Source: Blastomyces gilchristii SLH14081
Taxonomy: Eukaryota; Ascomycota; Eurotiomycetes; Onygenales; Ajellomycetaceae
Direction of reading: 5' to 3'
DNA length: 64,000 bases
Assembly (NCBI RefSeq): GCF_000003855.2
Contig: NW_003101679.1
Location: forward strand, 3,929,393-3,993,392
Shown here: positions 47,257 to 61,511 of the stretch, one piece after another
Layout: every line of letters begins with the position of its first letter
Numbering within the stretch: position 1 is the stretch's first letter
The notes under the pieces: generated by a model
Seen by the model: the letters and a program-made list of their open reading frames with translations, nothing else
The model's database searches: none
Told to the model about the DNA's origin: nothing
Translations under genes and position numbers: made by a program

Positions 47257-50200
47257 ATGGCTAGCTTCACACGGCCGATTTCATCCTCGATTGGGGAGGT
47301 CGATTTTGGAGTGCTTTCCAATGACGAGATCAAATCGATCTCCGTCAAGCGTATTTACAACACCCCTACGCTTGATACATTGAATAACCCTGTACCAGGA
47401 GGATTGTACGATCCTGCTCTCGGAGCATGGGGTGATCATGTGTATGCGACTATTTTGTCCCTTTTATGCCGTCCTTTGATGAGCGTTTTGCTGACTGAAA
47501 CCGTCCCAGATGTACTACATGCCGTCTGAATTCCTGGTCCTGCAATGGCCATGCCGGACATATAGAGCTGCCTGTCCATGTGTACAATGTCACTTTCTTC
47601 GACCAGCTATTTCGCCTCCTAAGAGCTCAATGTGCCTATTGCCATCGCTTTAGAATGTCTCGGGCCGATATCAAGTCCTACACGTGCAAATTGAGACTGT
47701 TACAGTACGGTTTGGTTGAGGAAGCTGCGGCGATTGATAATATGGAAGCTCGAAGAGGCACAAATAATGATGCTGGTTCAGAATCAGGAGAAAGTGAGGA
47801 TGAAGACGAGGAAGACTTTGTCAGGCGCCGGGATGCGTACGTCAAAAGGTGTATTCAACAAGTACTGGCGAGAAGTAAGCATCAGGAATTTTTACATGGC
47901 GCAAAGAATTCCGCAGCTGTAGAACAACGGAGGAATATTGTACGAGGATTTCTTAAGGATATCACAGCTGTTAAAAAATGTGCCTCTTGTAGTGGGTGAG
48001 AATATTCCGTCGAACACAAGGTAGTGTACCTGGCCACTAACTACTTTATAGTATTTCCCCTCCGTTCCGTAGAGACAAATACTCGAAAATATTCAAGAAG
48101 CCGTTACCGCAAAAGGCTAAGATCGCAATGGCGGAGGCTGGATTTCATGTCCCTAACCCATTGTTGTTGATAAAAGAAGCGATCGACCTGTCGAAGAAAC
48201 ATGGCCATCCGTCGCAGGGTTCTAATATGAATGGCTACCCAGATGACGACAATGCTAGTGTTTCGACGGATTCTCATGGTGCAGAACAGCAGATCACCAT
48301 GGGAAATGCAGTATTGGCACAAGTCGAGGTAAAGGGATCTCGGAACAAACCTAGTGAACAGGATGCGCAGCAATTCATGCCGTCACCAGAAGTTTACGCA
48401 GCACTGCGACTCCTTTTCGAAAAGGAACAAGAAGTTTTAGATCTAGTATACGACTCACGGCCGAGATCAAAACACCGCCCACGCGTCACTCCAGACATGT
48501 TTTTTATCAAGAATATTCTCGTACCGCCAAACAAATATCGCCCGATAGCTGCCAATGGCTCGAATGATATCATAGAAGCGCAACAAAACACCTCGTTCAC
48601 CAGAATCATAAAACTTTGCGACCAAATAAACCAAATTAGTAGAGAAAGGCAAGGTGATAGCACCGAGTCTGTTACTAGGTTACGAGATTACCGGGACCTC
48701 CTTCAGACAATTGTACAGCTACAAGATGCGGTCAATAGCCTTATCGATCGCGATCGTAACCCCAGCCAGGGAATTTCAGGAATGCAAAATGAAGATGGTA
48801 TCAAACAGAGGCTGGAAAAGAAGGATGGTCTATTTCGGAAAAATATGATGGGAAAACGGGTCAACTTTGCCGCAAGAAGCGTCATATCACCGGACCCTAA
48901 TATTGAAACCAATGAAATTGGAGTTCCTCTCGTTTTCGCGAAGAAGCTCACCTACCCGGAGCCGGTCACCAATCATAACTACTGGGAACTTAAACAAGCT
49001 GTGATAAATGGGCCTGATATTTATCCTGGTGCCGCTGCCGTTGAGAACGAGGTTGGTCAAGTGGTGAGCCTTAAATTCAAAAGCCACGACGAACGAATGG
49101 CCATCGCCAATATGCTCCTTTCCCCGTCAAACTTCAAGATGAAACGATCGAGAAACAAGAAAGTTTACCGGCATCTAACCACCGGCGATGTCGTGCTGAT
49201 GAATCGACAACCCACGCTCCACAAGCCGTCTATAATGGGTCATCGTGCCCGAGTACTTACTGGGGAAAGAACAATCAGGATGCACTACGCAAATTGTAAT
49301 ACGTACAATGCGGATTTCGATGGTGACGAGATGAATTTGCATTTCCCGCAGAACGAACTCGCAAGAGCGGAGGCCATGCAGTTGGCCGATACCGACCATC
49401 AATACCTATCAGCCACAGCAGGAAAACCACTGAGAGGTTTGATCCAGGACCATATTTCAATGGGAACATGGTTCACCAGTCGCGATACATTTTTTGATAA
49501 AGATGACTATTATCAGTTACTGTACAGCTGCTTGCGACCAGAAAATTCCCACACTGTTACCGACAAGATTTTACTTATGGAGCCGACGATCTTACGGCCC
49601 CAGAAACTTTGGACTGGGAAACAAGTAATCTCCACCATTATGATGAATATTACACCAGAGAGGCTCCATGGTTTGAACCTTACAGGGAAATCAAGCACTC
49701 GAGGTGATCGTTGGGGTGAAGGCTCCGAGGAAGGACAGGTCATTTTTCGGGATGGCGAACTTCTTTGTGGTATTTTGGACAAAGCCCAACTGGGTCCAAG
49801 CCCCCGCGGCCTCGTCCATTCAGTTCATGAGATTTATGGGCATGTTGTTGCTGGAAAATTGTTAGGTGTTCTAGGTCGTTTGCTGACGAAATTCTTGCAC
49901 ATGCGAGCTTTTACTTGCGGCATGGATGATCTTCGCCTGACGAAAAAAGGAAACGAGGCTCGGAAACGAAAACTAGAAGAAGCCGAAGATATAGGCCGCA
50001 AAATAGCACTCAAATATGTGACTTTGGATCAAACTAAAGTGGAGGATGAAGAAGCTGAGCTTAAACGACGCCTGGAAGACGCGCTCCGTGATGACGCGAA
50101 GCAGGCTGGATTAGATGCGGTTTTTAACTCGCAAACCGGCAAATTATCATCTGAGATTACATCCGCCTGTCTTCCAACCGGGCTCGAAAAGCCATTCCCA

Positions 50201-52544
50201 TGGAACCAAATGCAGGCGATGACCTCGTCTGGGGCTAAGGGGTCTGTTGTCAACGCGAATCTCATTTCTTGCAACTTAGGCCAGCAGGTTCTTGAAGGTC
50301 GTCGAGTCCCCGTGATGATTAGCGGGAAAACTTTGCCATCCTTTAGGCCTTTTGAGACCAGCCTCATGGCCGGTGGTTTTATCTCTGGACGCTTTCTTAC
50401 GGGAATAAAGCCACAAGAGTACTATTTTCACGCTATGGCTGGTAGAGAAGGCCTTATTGACACTGCTGTTAAGACCTCAAGATCTGGGTATCTCCAGCGA
50501 TGCTTAATTAAGGGAATGGAGGGATTAAAGGCAGAATATGACAACACTGTTCGCGAGACCGCTGACGGATCGGTCATGCAGTTCCTCTACGGTGAAGATG
50601 GGCTCGAGATTATCAAGCAGAACCATCTACAAGACTTCACCTTTTTGGCCCAGAATTTCTGGTCTGTCGTTGAAGAGCTTAATGGGTCTGACGAGTTAAA
50701 TAAGGTTAAGGACGACAAGGCGGGAGAGTGGAATCAAAATGCAATCAAAAAACTGAGAAAGACGGGCAAATTGGACTGTGTGGACCCTGCACTTTCCCTT
50801 TTTCCTCCAGGGTCCTGCTATGGAAGTACTTCAGAATCTTTCGCAATGGCTTTAAGAAAGGTGTGTGTGCATGATTACGGAATGTTATAACTTTTGCACA
50901 TTTCATACTGACTTATACCTCTACTAGTATCAAAAAGAAAATCCCGATAAATTGCTAAAAGAAAAGGGCAAGACCGAGAGCAGAATTTCCAAAAAGGATT
51001 TCACTAGGGTGATGAATATGAAATATATGAGATCGGTTGTGGAGCCTGGTGAATCCGTGGGGATTGTTGCTGGGCAGTCGATTGGCGAGCCGTCCACCCA
51101 GATGACTCTCAACACGTTCCATTTGGCTGGACATTCAGCGAAGAACGTAACGCTTGGTATTCCTCGCCTGCGCGAAATTGTTATGACAGCCAGTGATAAA
51201 ATACTTACGCCAACTATGACGGGTGTCTTGAACAAGCAGCTTACCGAAAAGGATGGAAGGGTTTTTGCTAAAGCGATTAGCAAGCTTACCCTCGCGGAGG
51301 TCGTGGACACTCTTAGAGTCCATGAGCGCATTTCATCCGGATCTAGCCGTGGGAAGGCAAAAATATACGACATAGAAATAGACTTTTTCCCCCCAGATGA
51401 GTACACCGAAGAATATGCCATCCAGATTGAAGATATTCTCAAAACACTCCAGCACAAGTTTGTACCACGGCTTGTCAAATTAACACGCGCAGAGTTGAAG
51501 AAACGAATAGATGAGAAATCATTATCTACTTTCTCCTCTGCCCAGCCTGACATCGGTACTTCCGCGGGAGTGATAGAGGAGTCTACGAGGCGTTTTGGGC
51601 GTGAAGCCAGAGACGGCGATGATGATAATGACGACGACGAGGAGGAAGACCAAGACGATGCGAAACGGGCAATGGCAAACATGAATCGCTCCAATCAAGT
51701 CTCCTACGAAGATCCTGATGAAGGAGAGGAAGCAATTATACGCGAACAAGATTCCGAAGAGCCAGACTCCGATGACAATGAAGAGGCTGAGGGCAACCGC
51801 CATGGCGACGGGACTGCGACTGAAGATGTCGACATGCCAGACGCAGACGCCGATTCTGACTCGGAAAAAATACAAAAGAGTAAAGAGAGCGAAGACACCA
51901 TCATTGGGAAACATGCTGAAATCACAAAGTTCAAGTTCAACCTTAAAAAAGGCAAATCTTGTCATATTCAGCTACGATATGATATCTCGACGCCCAAGCT
52001 TCTGCTCCTCCCTCTCGTCGAAGATGCTGTTCGGACCTCCGTGATCCAATTCGTCAAGGGGCTGGGAACCTGTACTTACATTGAGGCCGACGATAAAGAG
52101 CCAGCACATATCGTCACTGACGGTGTCAACTTGTTAGCCATGCGAGATTACCAGGATTACGTCTACCCTCATTCGTTATACACCAATTCAATTGCCGACA
52201 TGCTCCTGATGTACGGAGTTGAGGCTGCCCGTGCATCTATAATTCGTGAAATGGCTGCCGTTTTCGATAGTCACAGCATTTCGGTTGATAATCGTCATCT
52301 TAATCTCATTGGTGATGTTATGACCCATGCTGGTGGTTTCCGCGCGTTTAACCGCATGGGCCTGGTGAAGGATAGCACTTCGCCGTTTATGAAGATGAGC
52401 TTCGAGACCACCGTTGGGTTCTTGAGAGACGCTGTGCTGGAGAGGGACTGGGACAACCTGGACAGCCCTAGTAGTAGGATTGTCATGGGACGCGTTGGAA
52501 CGATCGGCACTGGTGCTTTTGATGTACTTGCTCCTGTTGGCTGA
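47257..52544 (+). CDS. RPA190: RNA polymerase I largest subunit
   Basis: Forms the active centre of Pol I in the nucleolus and makes the rRNA precursor. Exons 47257-47441, 47510-47995, 48052-50860 and 50928-52544 give 1698 residues (yeast 1664), all phases closed. The start [21 protein letters not shown] aligns in pattern with the yeast N-terminus. Zinc-binding clamp: CTTC...[11 protein letters not shown] (about 63-80), and a second group around CAYCHRF. The metal-binding loop [10 protein letters not shown] is at about 643-652 with all three Asp. [17 protein letters not shown] and [14 protein letters not shown] precede it. The trigger-loop region [20 protein letters not shown] is in the last exon, where a long acidic insert (about 1388-1485) is typical of Pol I. 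No breaks seen. Confidence 0.96.
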
Positions 52545-52946
52545 AAATTTTCTCTATTCAGCTATTACTTGATCATGTTTACTTGTCATTTGAGTGATGA
52601 GCAATCCTTTTCCCTTTGTTCGTTTACACGTTCGTATTTCCGTTTTCGAATTTTGGAATCGCGTTATATTTAGTGACGAAAAGTTGAGGACGAGATTCAT
52701 CCTATGTACTTGATATCGCTTAGCATGGTCAAAGATTTCTTTAATATTCGTTCAAATACACAGTTCAAATGTAGTACTCTCAAACCTTTCTAGTTTCCAA
52801 ATAGAACGCCATGTAACGCCAACCGCAGCCCAATAACATTTCCTATTAATGGGTAAGAAGCAGAAACGAACGCTGTGGCATTGAAATCCACTATGCACCT
52901 TGAAACTTATTACAACAAACGTGGGAAAAGAGGTATCAAATTTGCA
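52545..52946. other. Convergent 3' region between RPA190 and RAD3
   Basis: 400 bases of presumed 3' untranslated regions. No feature recognised. Confidence 0.4.
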
Positions 52947-55503
52947 TTAGGCGTCAAGCATCATAAGTTCCTGGTCAATATTTTCGTCGAATTCATCAAC
53001 GGCAGTCATTGTTCCGTTTCGATTTCCATTGACCACATCCGGTGGGATTTGGTTATTGACCATCGCCTCCCTCTGTCGCTTGCCTTCTTCCTCCTTTTGC
53101 TTTTTCACATGAAGTTCAAGATCGGCTAAACTCCAAGTGGAAATTCCTTCTTGATCTCTCGACTTGAATGGCTGCGCCATAGTCCTGAGGAAGCTTTTGG
53201 CTGTCGCCACTGCCATATCGGTACTTAAGTTCGTTTCACTCTCGAGCATGGCCTGGCTGATCCACTTGGGAAGTTGTGAGCGTCTCTTCTGAAAACGACG
53301 ATCAGCAAGGACCATGACTCCGTAGTCGTCCTTGCCACGGATGACACGCCCAAGACACTGCGCAGCATGACGCATCGCGTCGAAAGAAAGAAAGTCGTTT
53401 TCGCGAATTCGATAATTCTCGCGCAAAAACTCCAACCTAGCTTTAAGTATGCGTGATTCGGTATACTGGAAAGGTACTCCGATGCAGATAACGGCCCGAC
53501 CATAGTGGTGATCAAAGTCGATGCCTTCCGAGACTTTACCACGGGCGACACAAAGCAAGACAGCGCCTCGACCATTGCAACACGCAGTTCGGTAAGTTTC
53601 GAGGGCAAGCGATGATTCCTGAGAGTCGGGCGTTTCCACCAAGATTAATTTATAATTCCAGACCAAATCTAGTATGCCCATTCCCTGCCACATGCTAATT
53701 ATGGATTCCATATAAAGATATGACGGGAAGAAGACAACGATCCCGTCTGGTGTGATACGGGAGAATTCGAGCAAAAGATTTCCGTAATTCCGGACTACAC
53801 CTGGATCATTCCTGATTTGAAATGAGGATGAAATCTGGGCTTGATCAGAGCCGCGTGTAACGACCATGGGAAGAAAAGACCGACGTGCAAGGGTCATAGT
53901 ATATGACTCCTGTAGCACCGTTGTAAACTTGAGCATTTTGGGATACATCTCCAGCGGAGAAAGGGTTCCAGAAGTGACAATGACAGAACTAAACCTGTCA
54001 AAAACAGGTTTGATAGCAATAGCAGCATCCAAGCAGGTGAAATGAAGTATTGGGTTGGGAACGGTCGCTGTTTCTGATTCGAAAGGCTCAAGTATAAGGA
54101 GAAAACCCTTCTCGTATGTAGCTGCGAGGGTAGCAAACGCAGCGACTTGCTGAAGAGGTTGGTAGTCTTCGAGGTTCATAAGCTCCAAAGTCCGGACGAG
54201 TGATGCTAGCCGTTCCGCACAAAACCGCAGAGGCTTTCGTTCAATGAAGGTTAAATCTTTCAGATGAGCCAAGAAAGAAAGGGGTGTTTCGGATATAGTG
54301 TGTGTGATTTTCATTCGAGTTTTTAGATACTCGATAAATCGTTTTAAAAAAGCTACGAAGTGTTCCGCTCTACGGATATTCCCTGGAACGGCTTCTTTTA
54401 GCAGGTCATCAGGAAGCGCGGGATTTGCCATTAATTGTTCCTCTTGTCGAGCTTCGTCAGCTCCTCTCAAACCCTCAACCAACTTCTGGTATTCGTTTTG
54501 TAACTTTTCTGCATCTGAGCTCTTCATTTCCTCAATTTTACGTTCAAGATTTGTCGCCCCACGGCTTGCCTTTCGTAACGAATCTTCAGTCAAGTCGATG
54601 CTTAGAGACTCAATACAAACGTTGTCAATGTTATGGGCCTCATCGAAGACGACGATGCTGTCTTTGGACAGTTCTTGTGAAACTCTTTCCGCAATCTTTG
54701 GGTCGAGAAGATAGTGATATGAGTAGATTATGACGTTACAGAAGGGCATCTGGTGATAGTTAGCACAGAGAATAAACTCCAAATAAAGGGTCAGATTAAT
54801 CCTACCATACGACGAATGGAGAAATAAGGGCATTGTTTATGTTGTTCTCCATATTTGATTATATCATCAAGTGTAAAAACGCCCGGCGGGACAAGATTAC
54901 TTGGTTCAAGGAGGTCAAGATTCTATACATGTGAGCGTAGTCAAAAATCTGGTGGGAAGATACAAACCTCATGATATATACACAACTCAACATCCTCTCC
55001 CCTCTCTTTCTTCTCTTTTACAAAGCCTGCTGTCAAACTTCGGCATCGAGCGTCTACAACGGCCCCGCTCTTCTCTCTTTTCACAGATGGATGAAGACAT
55101 AAGTTCTTTCGACTTGTAAGACCAAGACCGCGGAAGTCTTCCGCATACCCTAATTGTCGAGTGCGGTACTTCATGAGAGCTTTTAACTCTGCCAAAGCCT
55201 TTTCGATTTCAGACATTGTGCGGGAGCAATATATGAGCTTTCGTTGCTCAGGTCTATGCTGTTGATATGCGATAATCAACGAAAGAAGTGACACAGTTTT
55301 CCCAGTTCCTGATGGCATCTCTAGAACGCAATGCCCGCCAGCATCCAACGTCTTTTTCAGATCGCACATGTAGGCATATTGCTCCGGATAGATGCGTGGG
55401 TATGGAAAAAGCACAGGGAGGTCACTAGGTTTCTATCAGTAAATCGAGACTAAATAGCTATCCAGAGGAAGATTGGAAAATCGTACTCGATGAAGAATTG
55501 CAT
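52947..55503 (-). CDS. RAD3: RAD3 / XPD DNA helicase of TFIIH
   Basis: 5'-3' helicase with an iron-sulfur cluster; opens DNA in nucleotide excision repair and is part of the transcription factor TFIIH. Exons on the minus strand: 55503-55487, 55424-54968, 54922-54806 and 54749-52947, total 797 residues (yeast 778), phases closed. The first exon is only 17 bases (MQFFID). Walker A MPSGTGKT at about 42-49, DEAH box VVFDEAHN at about 232-239. Four Cys for the Fe-S cluster: KNLC, DARC, VELC and HKQC. Later motifs include IVTSGTLSPLEMYPK, ARGKVSEGIDF and AAQCLGRVIRGKDDYG. The C-terminus is charged. Divergent from LTN1. No missing key residue. Confidence 0.96.
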
Positions 55504-55882
55504 ATTGGGCGCAAGAGGAAGCTCTCTCCTCAAAGTCAGTCACTGGCGCCCTGCCGTAGAGAATAGTATCGTAGTAGTTGGATAGGCTGGCAGGCCTCAC
55601 ACGCGTTAACGTTAACCCGCTAGTGCGGACGCCAGGTCACGAGATCGGTGATTTCAGGGCCTAAATTAATTTTTCGGGGGCAAGACGCAGGGAACAAACG
55701 TACGTTGATACTCACCAATAAGAGAGCATCTTGTTTCATATAGGATTTCTTGCTTATTGGATTGACGCATTTCTTTTAATTCCAATATTTCTTTCTTATT
55801 TTGTTAGGCGGGCTGTGAGATTGATTTCATCTGGCTCAGCCATGTGTATGCCTGTTTGTTGTCTGATTTGCCTTCAAAAGCC
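55504..55882. promoter_or_regulatory. Shared divergent promoter of RAD3 and LTN1
   Basis: 379 bases between start codons. A short palindromic stretch GCGTTAACGTTAACCCGC lies at about 55602-55619. No TATA box was identified. Confidence 0.5.
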
Positions 55883-58800
55883 ATGAGTAAAAAATTTAAG
55901 TCTCAAGCATCTAGCAGCAGAGCTGCCTTTGGAGGGTTTGGGAACTCTGCAGGTGCATTTGGAAAATTTTCAACGGATTCTATGACTCAAGGAGGCGCTT
56001 CTTCCTCTCTGTCATACATCGCGGAACCGCCAGATCTCTCCAGAATTTCCCAGCCTCAGCTGGTTGTCTCATTCAAAAATCTCCTGAAAAAGGATACTAC
56101 CACAAAAACGAAGGCGTTAGAAGATCTGCAAGATTTCTTATGTGCGCAGGATACCCGAAGTGAGAGCTTGGAAGATGGTCTCATTGAAGCTTGGGTATGT
56201 GTTGGTTTATATACTGGAAGTCGTTGACAAAATAACAATCTTTGCTTACCTTACCCTCCGGCTAGATAAAAATATATCCACGTATGTCAATAGATATTTC
56301 TCGCCGTGTTCGACAACTTGCCCATGTCCTCCAAGGCCGTTTTGTATCATTATCCGGGAGGCGAATAGCCCCCTATATTTCAAGGGTAGTTGGGGCATGG
56401 CTCGCTGGCCTCTACGATAGTGACAAACTGGTGTTCCGAGCTGCGCAAGAATCGGTTGTCAGAGCTTTCCCAACCGAAGAGAAAAGGCAAAGCCTGTGGA
56501 AAATCTACCGATTATCAATTTTCGAATTTGTTATCGATGCTGTACTAGAGCAAACTCCACAGACGTTAAGTGATAAGCGTACTGTTAGGCCAGATGAAGC
56601 CGAAGCAAAACATGCCCGCGTTGCCGGAACTGCTCTACAGCTGTTAAAACAACTGCTCGGTAAGTAACACGTTTCATGCGGTAGGTGGCCTTCTTAGCTG
56701 GACGACGGAACTAATTGTAACAGCAAAATCATCAACTACCCAACTGGACAAAGATTCCGACTTTATATCAACTCTTATTACCAGCAAGTCGCTTTGGTCG
56801 TTTTCGTGCCACGAAGACCCATTTGTTCGCCGATCTACGTATGATTTACTTCGGACTTTGCTTTCTATAAAAAGCAACCTGATAGAATGGAAAACCATCA
56901 GCACTTGTTTTCTATCGAAAGCTCTTCCAACAAGCCAACTAGGTTCTGCTCTTGATTTCTCTAATGTTCTATTAACCTTGACTAAAGAACGCCCCCAATT
57001 ATGGACATCTGACTATTCTGGGAAAGTCTCTGCTACAAAGCGACTTTATCAGTATATTAGAAAGGGTTCGGAAGGGGCTGATGCCGCTTATTGGGAGAAC
57101 CTACAACTACTGCTAAAATCCATCCCTTTTGGAATTTTGATTACCCAACCGGTCAGTGACGACAGCACCGTACAAGATGCAAACCGGTTAATGGACACGA
57201 TCCACGATTCAGTTCTAAGTCGGGAAGAGCAGGGAGCCAATCTCGGCGCTGCCTGGTCATGCTTTGTCGATACCGGATTTTGGATATCTTCTTTTATTTC
57301 AGACAAGGTCGCTCGCCATAAATTCCTTCAAAACCAGATTTCGCCCATCTTAGAACAGTACATCCTGGGTCACCCTGATAACGGGCGGTGGTCCCTCAAT
57401 GGAAAATTTGCGCCGGAGTTGTGCGCGAAAACGTTTGTTGTCATGGCGGAGCATACCGGCGCGGAGGCTGTCCAGAGCCTCTGGACGAGCCTTTCCGATA
57501 GCCTGATCGAAACAATCAGATTGTCATCCCCAGAAAAGGCTATTGGGTTTAAGGAGTCCCAAGATTCAATATGTGCTCAAGCGAAGCGCTTCTTTGAGTT
57601 AGAGGGGCAAGTTTTGGCCCAAGTAGCTCAAAATAGTGGTCTGGCATTTGTTTCGAACATTTTCCAGGTGGCTGGCACTCCGTTGCTTCAAGCTTCGGTG
57701 GAGCTTCTGAGGTCTCGCAATGGAAAGCCGTATGGCGCTGCTTCAATGATTGATGAAGCTATCGCCAGAACCCCTGGTATTGCTGCCCAGGTCGAGGGAC
57801 TAGAAATGTTTCTCAGCGAAGATATCGCGCAGCTTCTGTTTTCGCCTTCAGCGGATCGCCTTATTTCTATCCTATTTGGATCTCGCGGCAAAAAAGGCTT
57901 TCAATGTGGCCTTAAAAGCTCCATTGATACTTTCCTCGAGACGGATCTTGGAAGTTCAGCATTACCTGGACTCCAAAAGCTGTTTTCATGTGTCACTCTC
58001 TCTGATGCTGAAGCACACCCAAAGTTGGAACTTTTAATCATGAAAGATTTAGACAGGGCATTGCATAATACCCGCGAAGCCTGGATTGAAATCATAACTC
58101 TGATCAAAAATGGAGCCCTACGAAATGGGATCATTCATCGAATTCTAAATTCATTAGTTGATAATCTATCATCTGAGAAGAATATCCGGGAGGTACTGTA
58201 TGGTCTTTTCCAGATAGCCTTAGGATGCCCGGAGATTATCCGAGGGTTTGTGAATAGTCCAGATGGCTCGCGGATGCTCTCTAAAATACTGTATATCTCT
58301 GAGACTTCAACCGATGAAGTTTCTCAACTTGCCGATTCCTTGCAAATCCATATTAGAGATATAATAAAAGGGGAAAGTGGGACCCGGTCGTCCATTGAAA
58401 TCATCCAGCAGAACTTCAGCAATGTTGGAATAGAGTCATTATCGTAAGTTGCCATAAGTGGGTCGCTCATAAATACCCTTTGCTAATGTTCAATTAGCAT
58501 TGATGCTCTGGTTGGTATTGCAGAGGAGGTCCTTGCGAAAACGTCCGTGGAAGACAAGCCTCGAATATTATCTCGTTTACTGCCTACTCAAGATCACTGG
58601 GGGCAAGCGTTGGGCCCATTTCTTCGGAAGCCACTGAAGGCGTCCGCTGCCATAACTGAAACCCTTGCTGGAGCAGTATTTCTTGCAGATAGATCTTCCC
58701 CCGAAGGCCTTTCCCGAGAGCTCGATTCCGTTAACCGTGACCCTTACCATTTCTCTTCAGCATTCCGACTGACATTCTATGCTACGAAAGTGCTCTCGTC

Positions 58801-61180
58801 AATCAGCCTGGAATTCATCGAACAAGATGCCCGTGAAATACTGTTCTTCTACCTACCCTTGGCGACCCAGCTAGTTAATGATGATGTAAGTCAGGAAGGC
58901 TCAAAGGGTTTACTTGACCTTGATATTCCAGACATTCGAGATGAATGCGCAGAGCTGGTTTCAGAAGCTCGCCTTATCATTAAGGACTGGCTCCAATCTG
59001 CATCGCCGATAACAGATCAGGAAAAATCGGCCCCAAATATTTTCGATTTTTGGGAAGAGCAATTCGAGTCGCTGCAAGGAACGTCTCCAAGCTCATACAA
59101 TGTAGCAGAAACTTTCGCCAAGGTTATCGGCGAGCGTGATTCGCCAGGGACGGCGCGATCTGGCGAATCCTGCTTGAAGAGGGCAAAGCAGCTAGACGGA
59201 CCCTCGAACCCGTTCGTTTTACCTTCAGTTGTCGCAGCGTTCAGGGATTTTATCGCGGCCAGTCCATCTGGCGTTCGGTTGTGCAATGAACTGATTTCCG
59301 ATTGTAGTGTGTTTAAAGTTGAGAATGGCTCTGAAGGTGAGATTTTTATTTATATACACTAAATTTACAGTTCTAATGTTATTTAGGCCTTCGCAAGATC
59401 GTGACTCTCAACCTTCTCATCTGCGGAGAGAGTAATATTACACAGAACGTTCCAAAGCCTAGGCTTGTGTTTCTAGTGAAGCACTTGGTCGATTGTTTAC
59501 AGTCGCAATCACCACCACAGGGCTTGGTTTCGGAAATCCTGAAGTTGCTTGTCAATATTTTACCCTTGATCAGAGAAATATACGGATCTCACTGGTCGAA
59601 CATATTTGAGTTTCTCCATAATTTATGGGGCGACATGGCGATCTCTGATGAATCCCTTCCTGCCCTACACTCCTCGTTACGACTTTTCGCTTGCTTAAAA
59701 TCTCTTGCGACAAGCGACAGCAACGATGACTTGGTGGATATATGGACTACTTCCCAGAAGACACATTCACCAGCGTTGATAGGGTTACTTGCAGAATTTG
59801 GTAAAGCTACTTCCCTTTTGTTTCGTGGGTTATTCATATTAACACTGAACTATAGACTCCTCGTTAAGCTATGACCAGCCTCTCCAGATCACGGCAAACA
59901 TCCTTTCTCGTCAAATAGTAGGACTACCTATTGACCATGTCGAGGATATCAATGACCTTTTCTCCATTCTCTCGGCGCCTTCTAGAGACATCCAACGTGC
60001 TACATACGACATCCTGCACCGGGCGATCCCTAAATTGCAAGAGGCAGTGACCCTGGATGTTGCGTTATCGGATGCTGTAGCCAGACTCCCGGATGAATTA
60101 ATTTCTCTTCTTTTGGAAGTCCCTACCATCAATATCATAAGTCAGGCTAAATTTGATGATCATGTATGGATCGGGCTTCGATGTTACCTATTAAGCTGGA
60201 AAACTGTCTTCGATCACTTTAATAATGCTGTAAGCTCGGCCCACCTCCCAAAACAGAAAACCTTTCCTAGGTCGCTGGGAATAACTTATGCGTTTCTTTA
60301 GTCACTTCCTGTCCAAGAAAGCTATGTGTCAAATATCAAAGAAAACGACTGCTTGAATCCACTTCTCGAGTTTATGTTTGACTTCCTACAACATCAACAT
60401 GGAAAGTTGGTTGACGCGTCAAAATTTGATATCCGGTCTTTCAACCTTGATGAGTCTGATCCACCTCAGAAAGAAACACAGTGCATGCTTGTGCATTTAT
60501 ATTATTTATGTTTGAAGTATCTACCTAATTTGATAAAAGTTTGGTGGATTGATAGCAAGAAGCGTGTGAAAGGGCAGGTAGAAGCATGGACGGAAAAATA
60601 TGTAAGCTCAAGATGTTTGAACATGTATCGCCACATCCGGCTAACCCTAGTTTAGATATCACCACTTATTATTGAGGATTCGCTTCAGAGCGTTAACGAG
60701 TGGTTCTCGGCCCAGAATTTTGCTGGTGAGGATCAGCCGCTGCAGATAAAAGTTTCTCACAGAACTGCTGAAATAATCGCGAGCGTTGATGTGGATGAAG
60801 ATTCGCCACCGACTTCAGTTGCCATCTCTCTGCCATCAACATATCCGTTACAGCAAGCTAGTGTTGAAGGTCGTGCCCGCGTTGCGGTGGACGAAAAGAA
60901 ATGGAGGAGCTGGCTTCTGACCATCCAAGGGGTTATTATGTTCTCTAATGGCAACCTTGTTGATGGTCTGCTTGCATTCCGCAGGAATGTCCAAGGCGCG
61001 TTGAAGGGGCAGAGTGAATGTGCCATTTGCTATTCCGTCATCTCAGCAAACATGCAAACGCCCAACAAGAGATGCGCGACGTGCAAGAATACGTTCCATT
61101 CCGATTGCCTCTTCCGTTGGTTTAAGAGCAGCAACGCTAGTAGCTGTCCACTTTGCCGGAACAACTTCCCATATTCATAA
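55883..61180 (+). CDS. LTN1: Listerin, E3 ubiquitin ligase of ribosome quality control
   Basis: Marks stalled nascent chains on 60S subunits for degradation. Exons 55883-56194, 56266-56659, 56724-58443, 58498-59336, 59387-59800, 59856-60229, 60302-60601 and 60656-61180 give 1625 residues (yeast 1562); all phases close. The N-terminus MSKKFKSQASSSRAAFGGFG with PPDLSRISQPQLVVSFKNLLKKD is the conserved listerin head that touches the ribosome. A long helical-repeat (HEAT/ARM-like) body follows. The C-terminal RING begins at about 1572: CAIC, CATC, FHSDCLFRWF, SSCPLC, ending NNFPYS. All RING ligands are present. A Met lies in frame 13 codons upstream only through a non-ATG frame, so the MSKKFK start was chosen. 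Introns are 50-72 bases. Confidence 0.95.
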
Positions 61181-61511
61181 ATTTTCAGCCATATTTCCTG
61201 TTTCCAATACCCTTGCCTTGATATTAGCATGTAAGCAGAAAATTTGCGAATATTGCATTCTTGACATTGTACGGCGGAATTGCGGGGTTTTGGCGAAGAC
61301 TCTTTCCTCTCTGTGAATAGAAAAACTCATTTTACTTAATTCATTTATTAAAGTGTTTCCATTCATCTTATCCCGTATTTCTCAAAGTAAAGGCTGTAAT
61401 GACGATCAAGCAGATCTAGCGTGCTTGGGTTGTGGTCGTGGAGGGATGATATCAGCAAGCAACAAGACAACCCCCACCAAATCCAAACTGCAAAACCATC
61501 ACACAATCTCA
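61181..61511. other. Spacer between LTN1 and PPM1
   Basis: 331 bases; 3' end of LTN1 and leader of PPM1. The frame of PPM1 is open back to about 61353, with another ATG at 61446. Confidence 0.4.
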
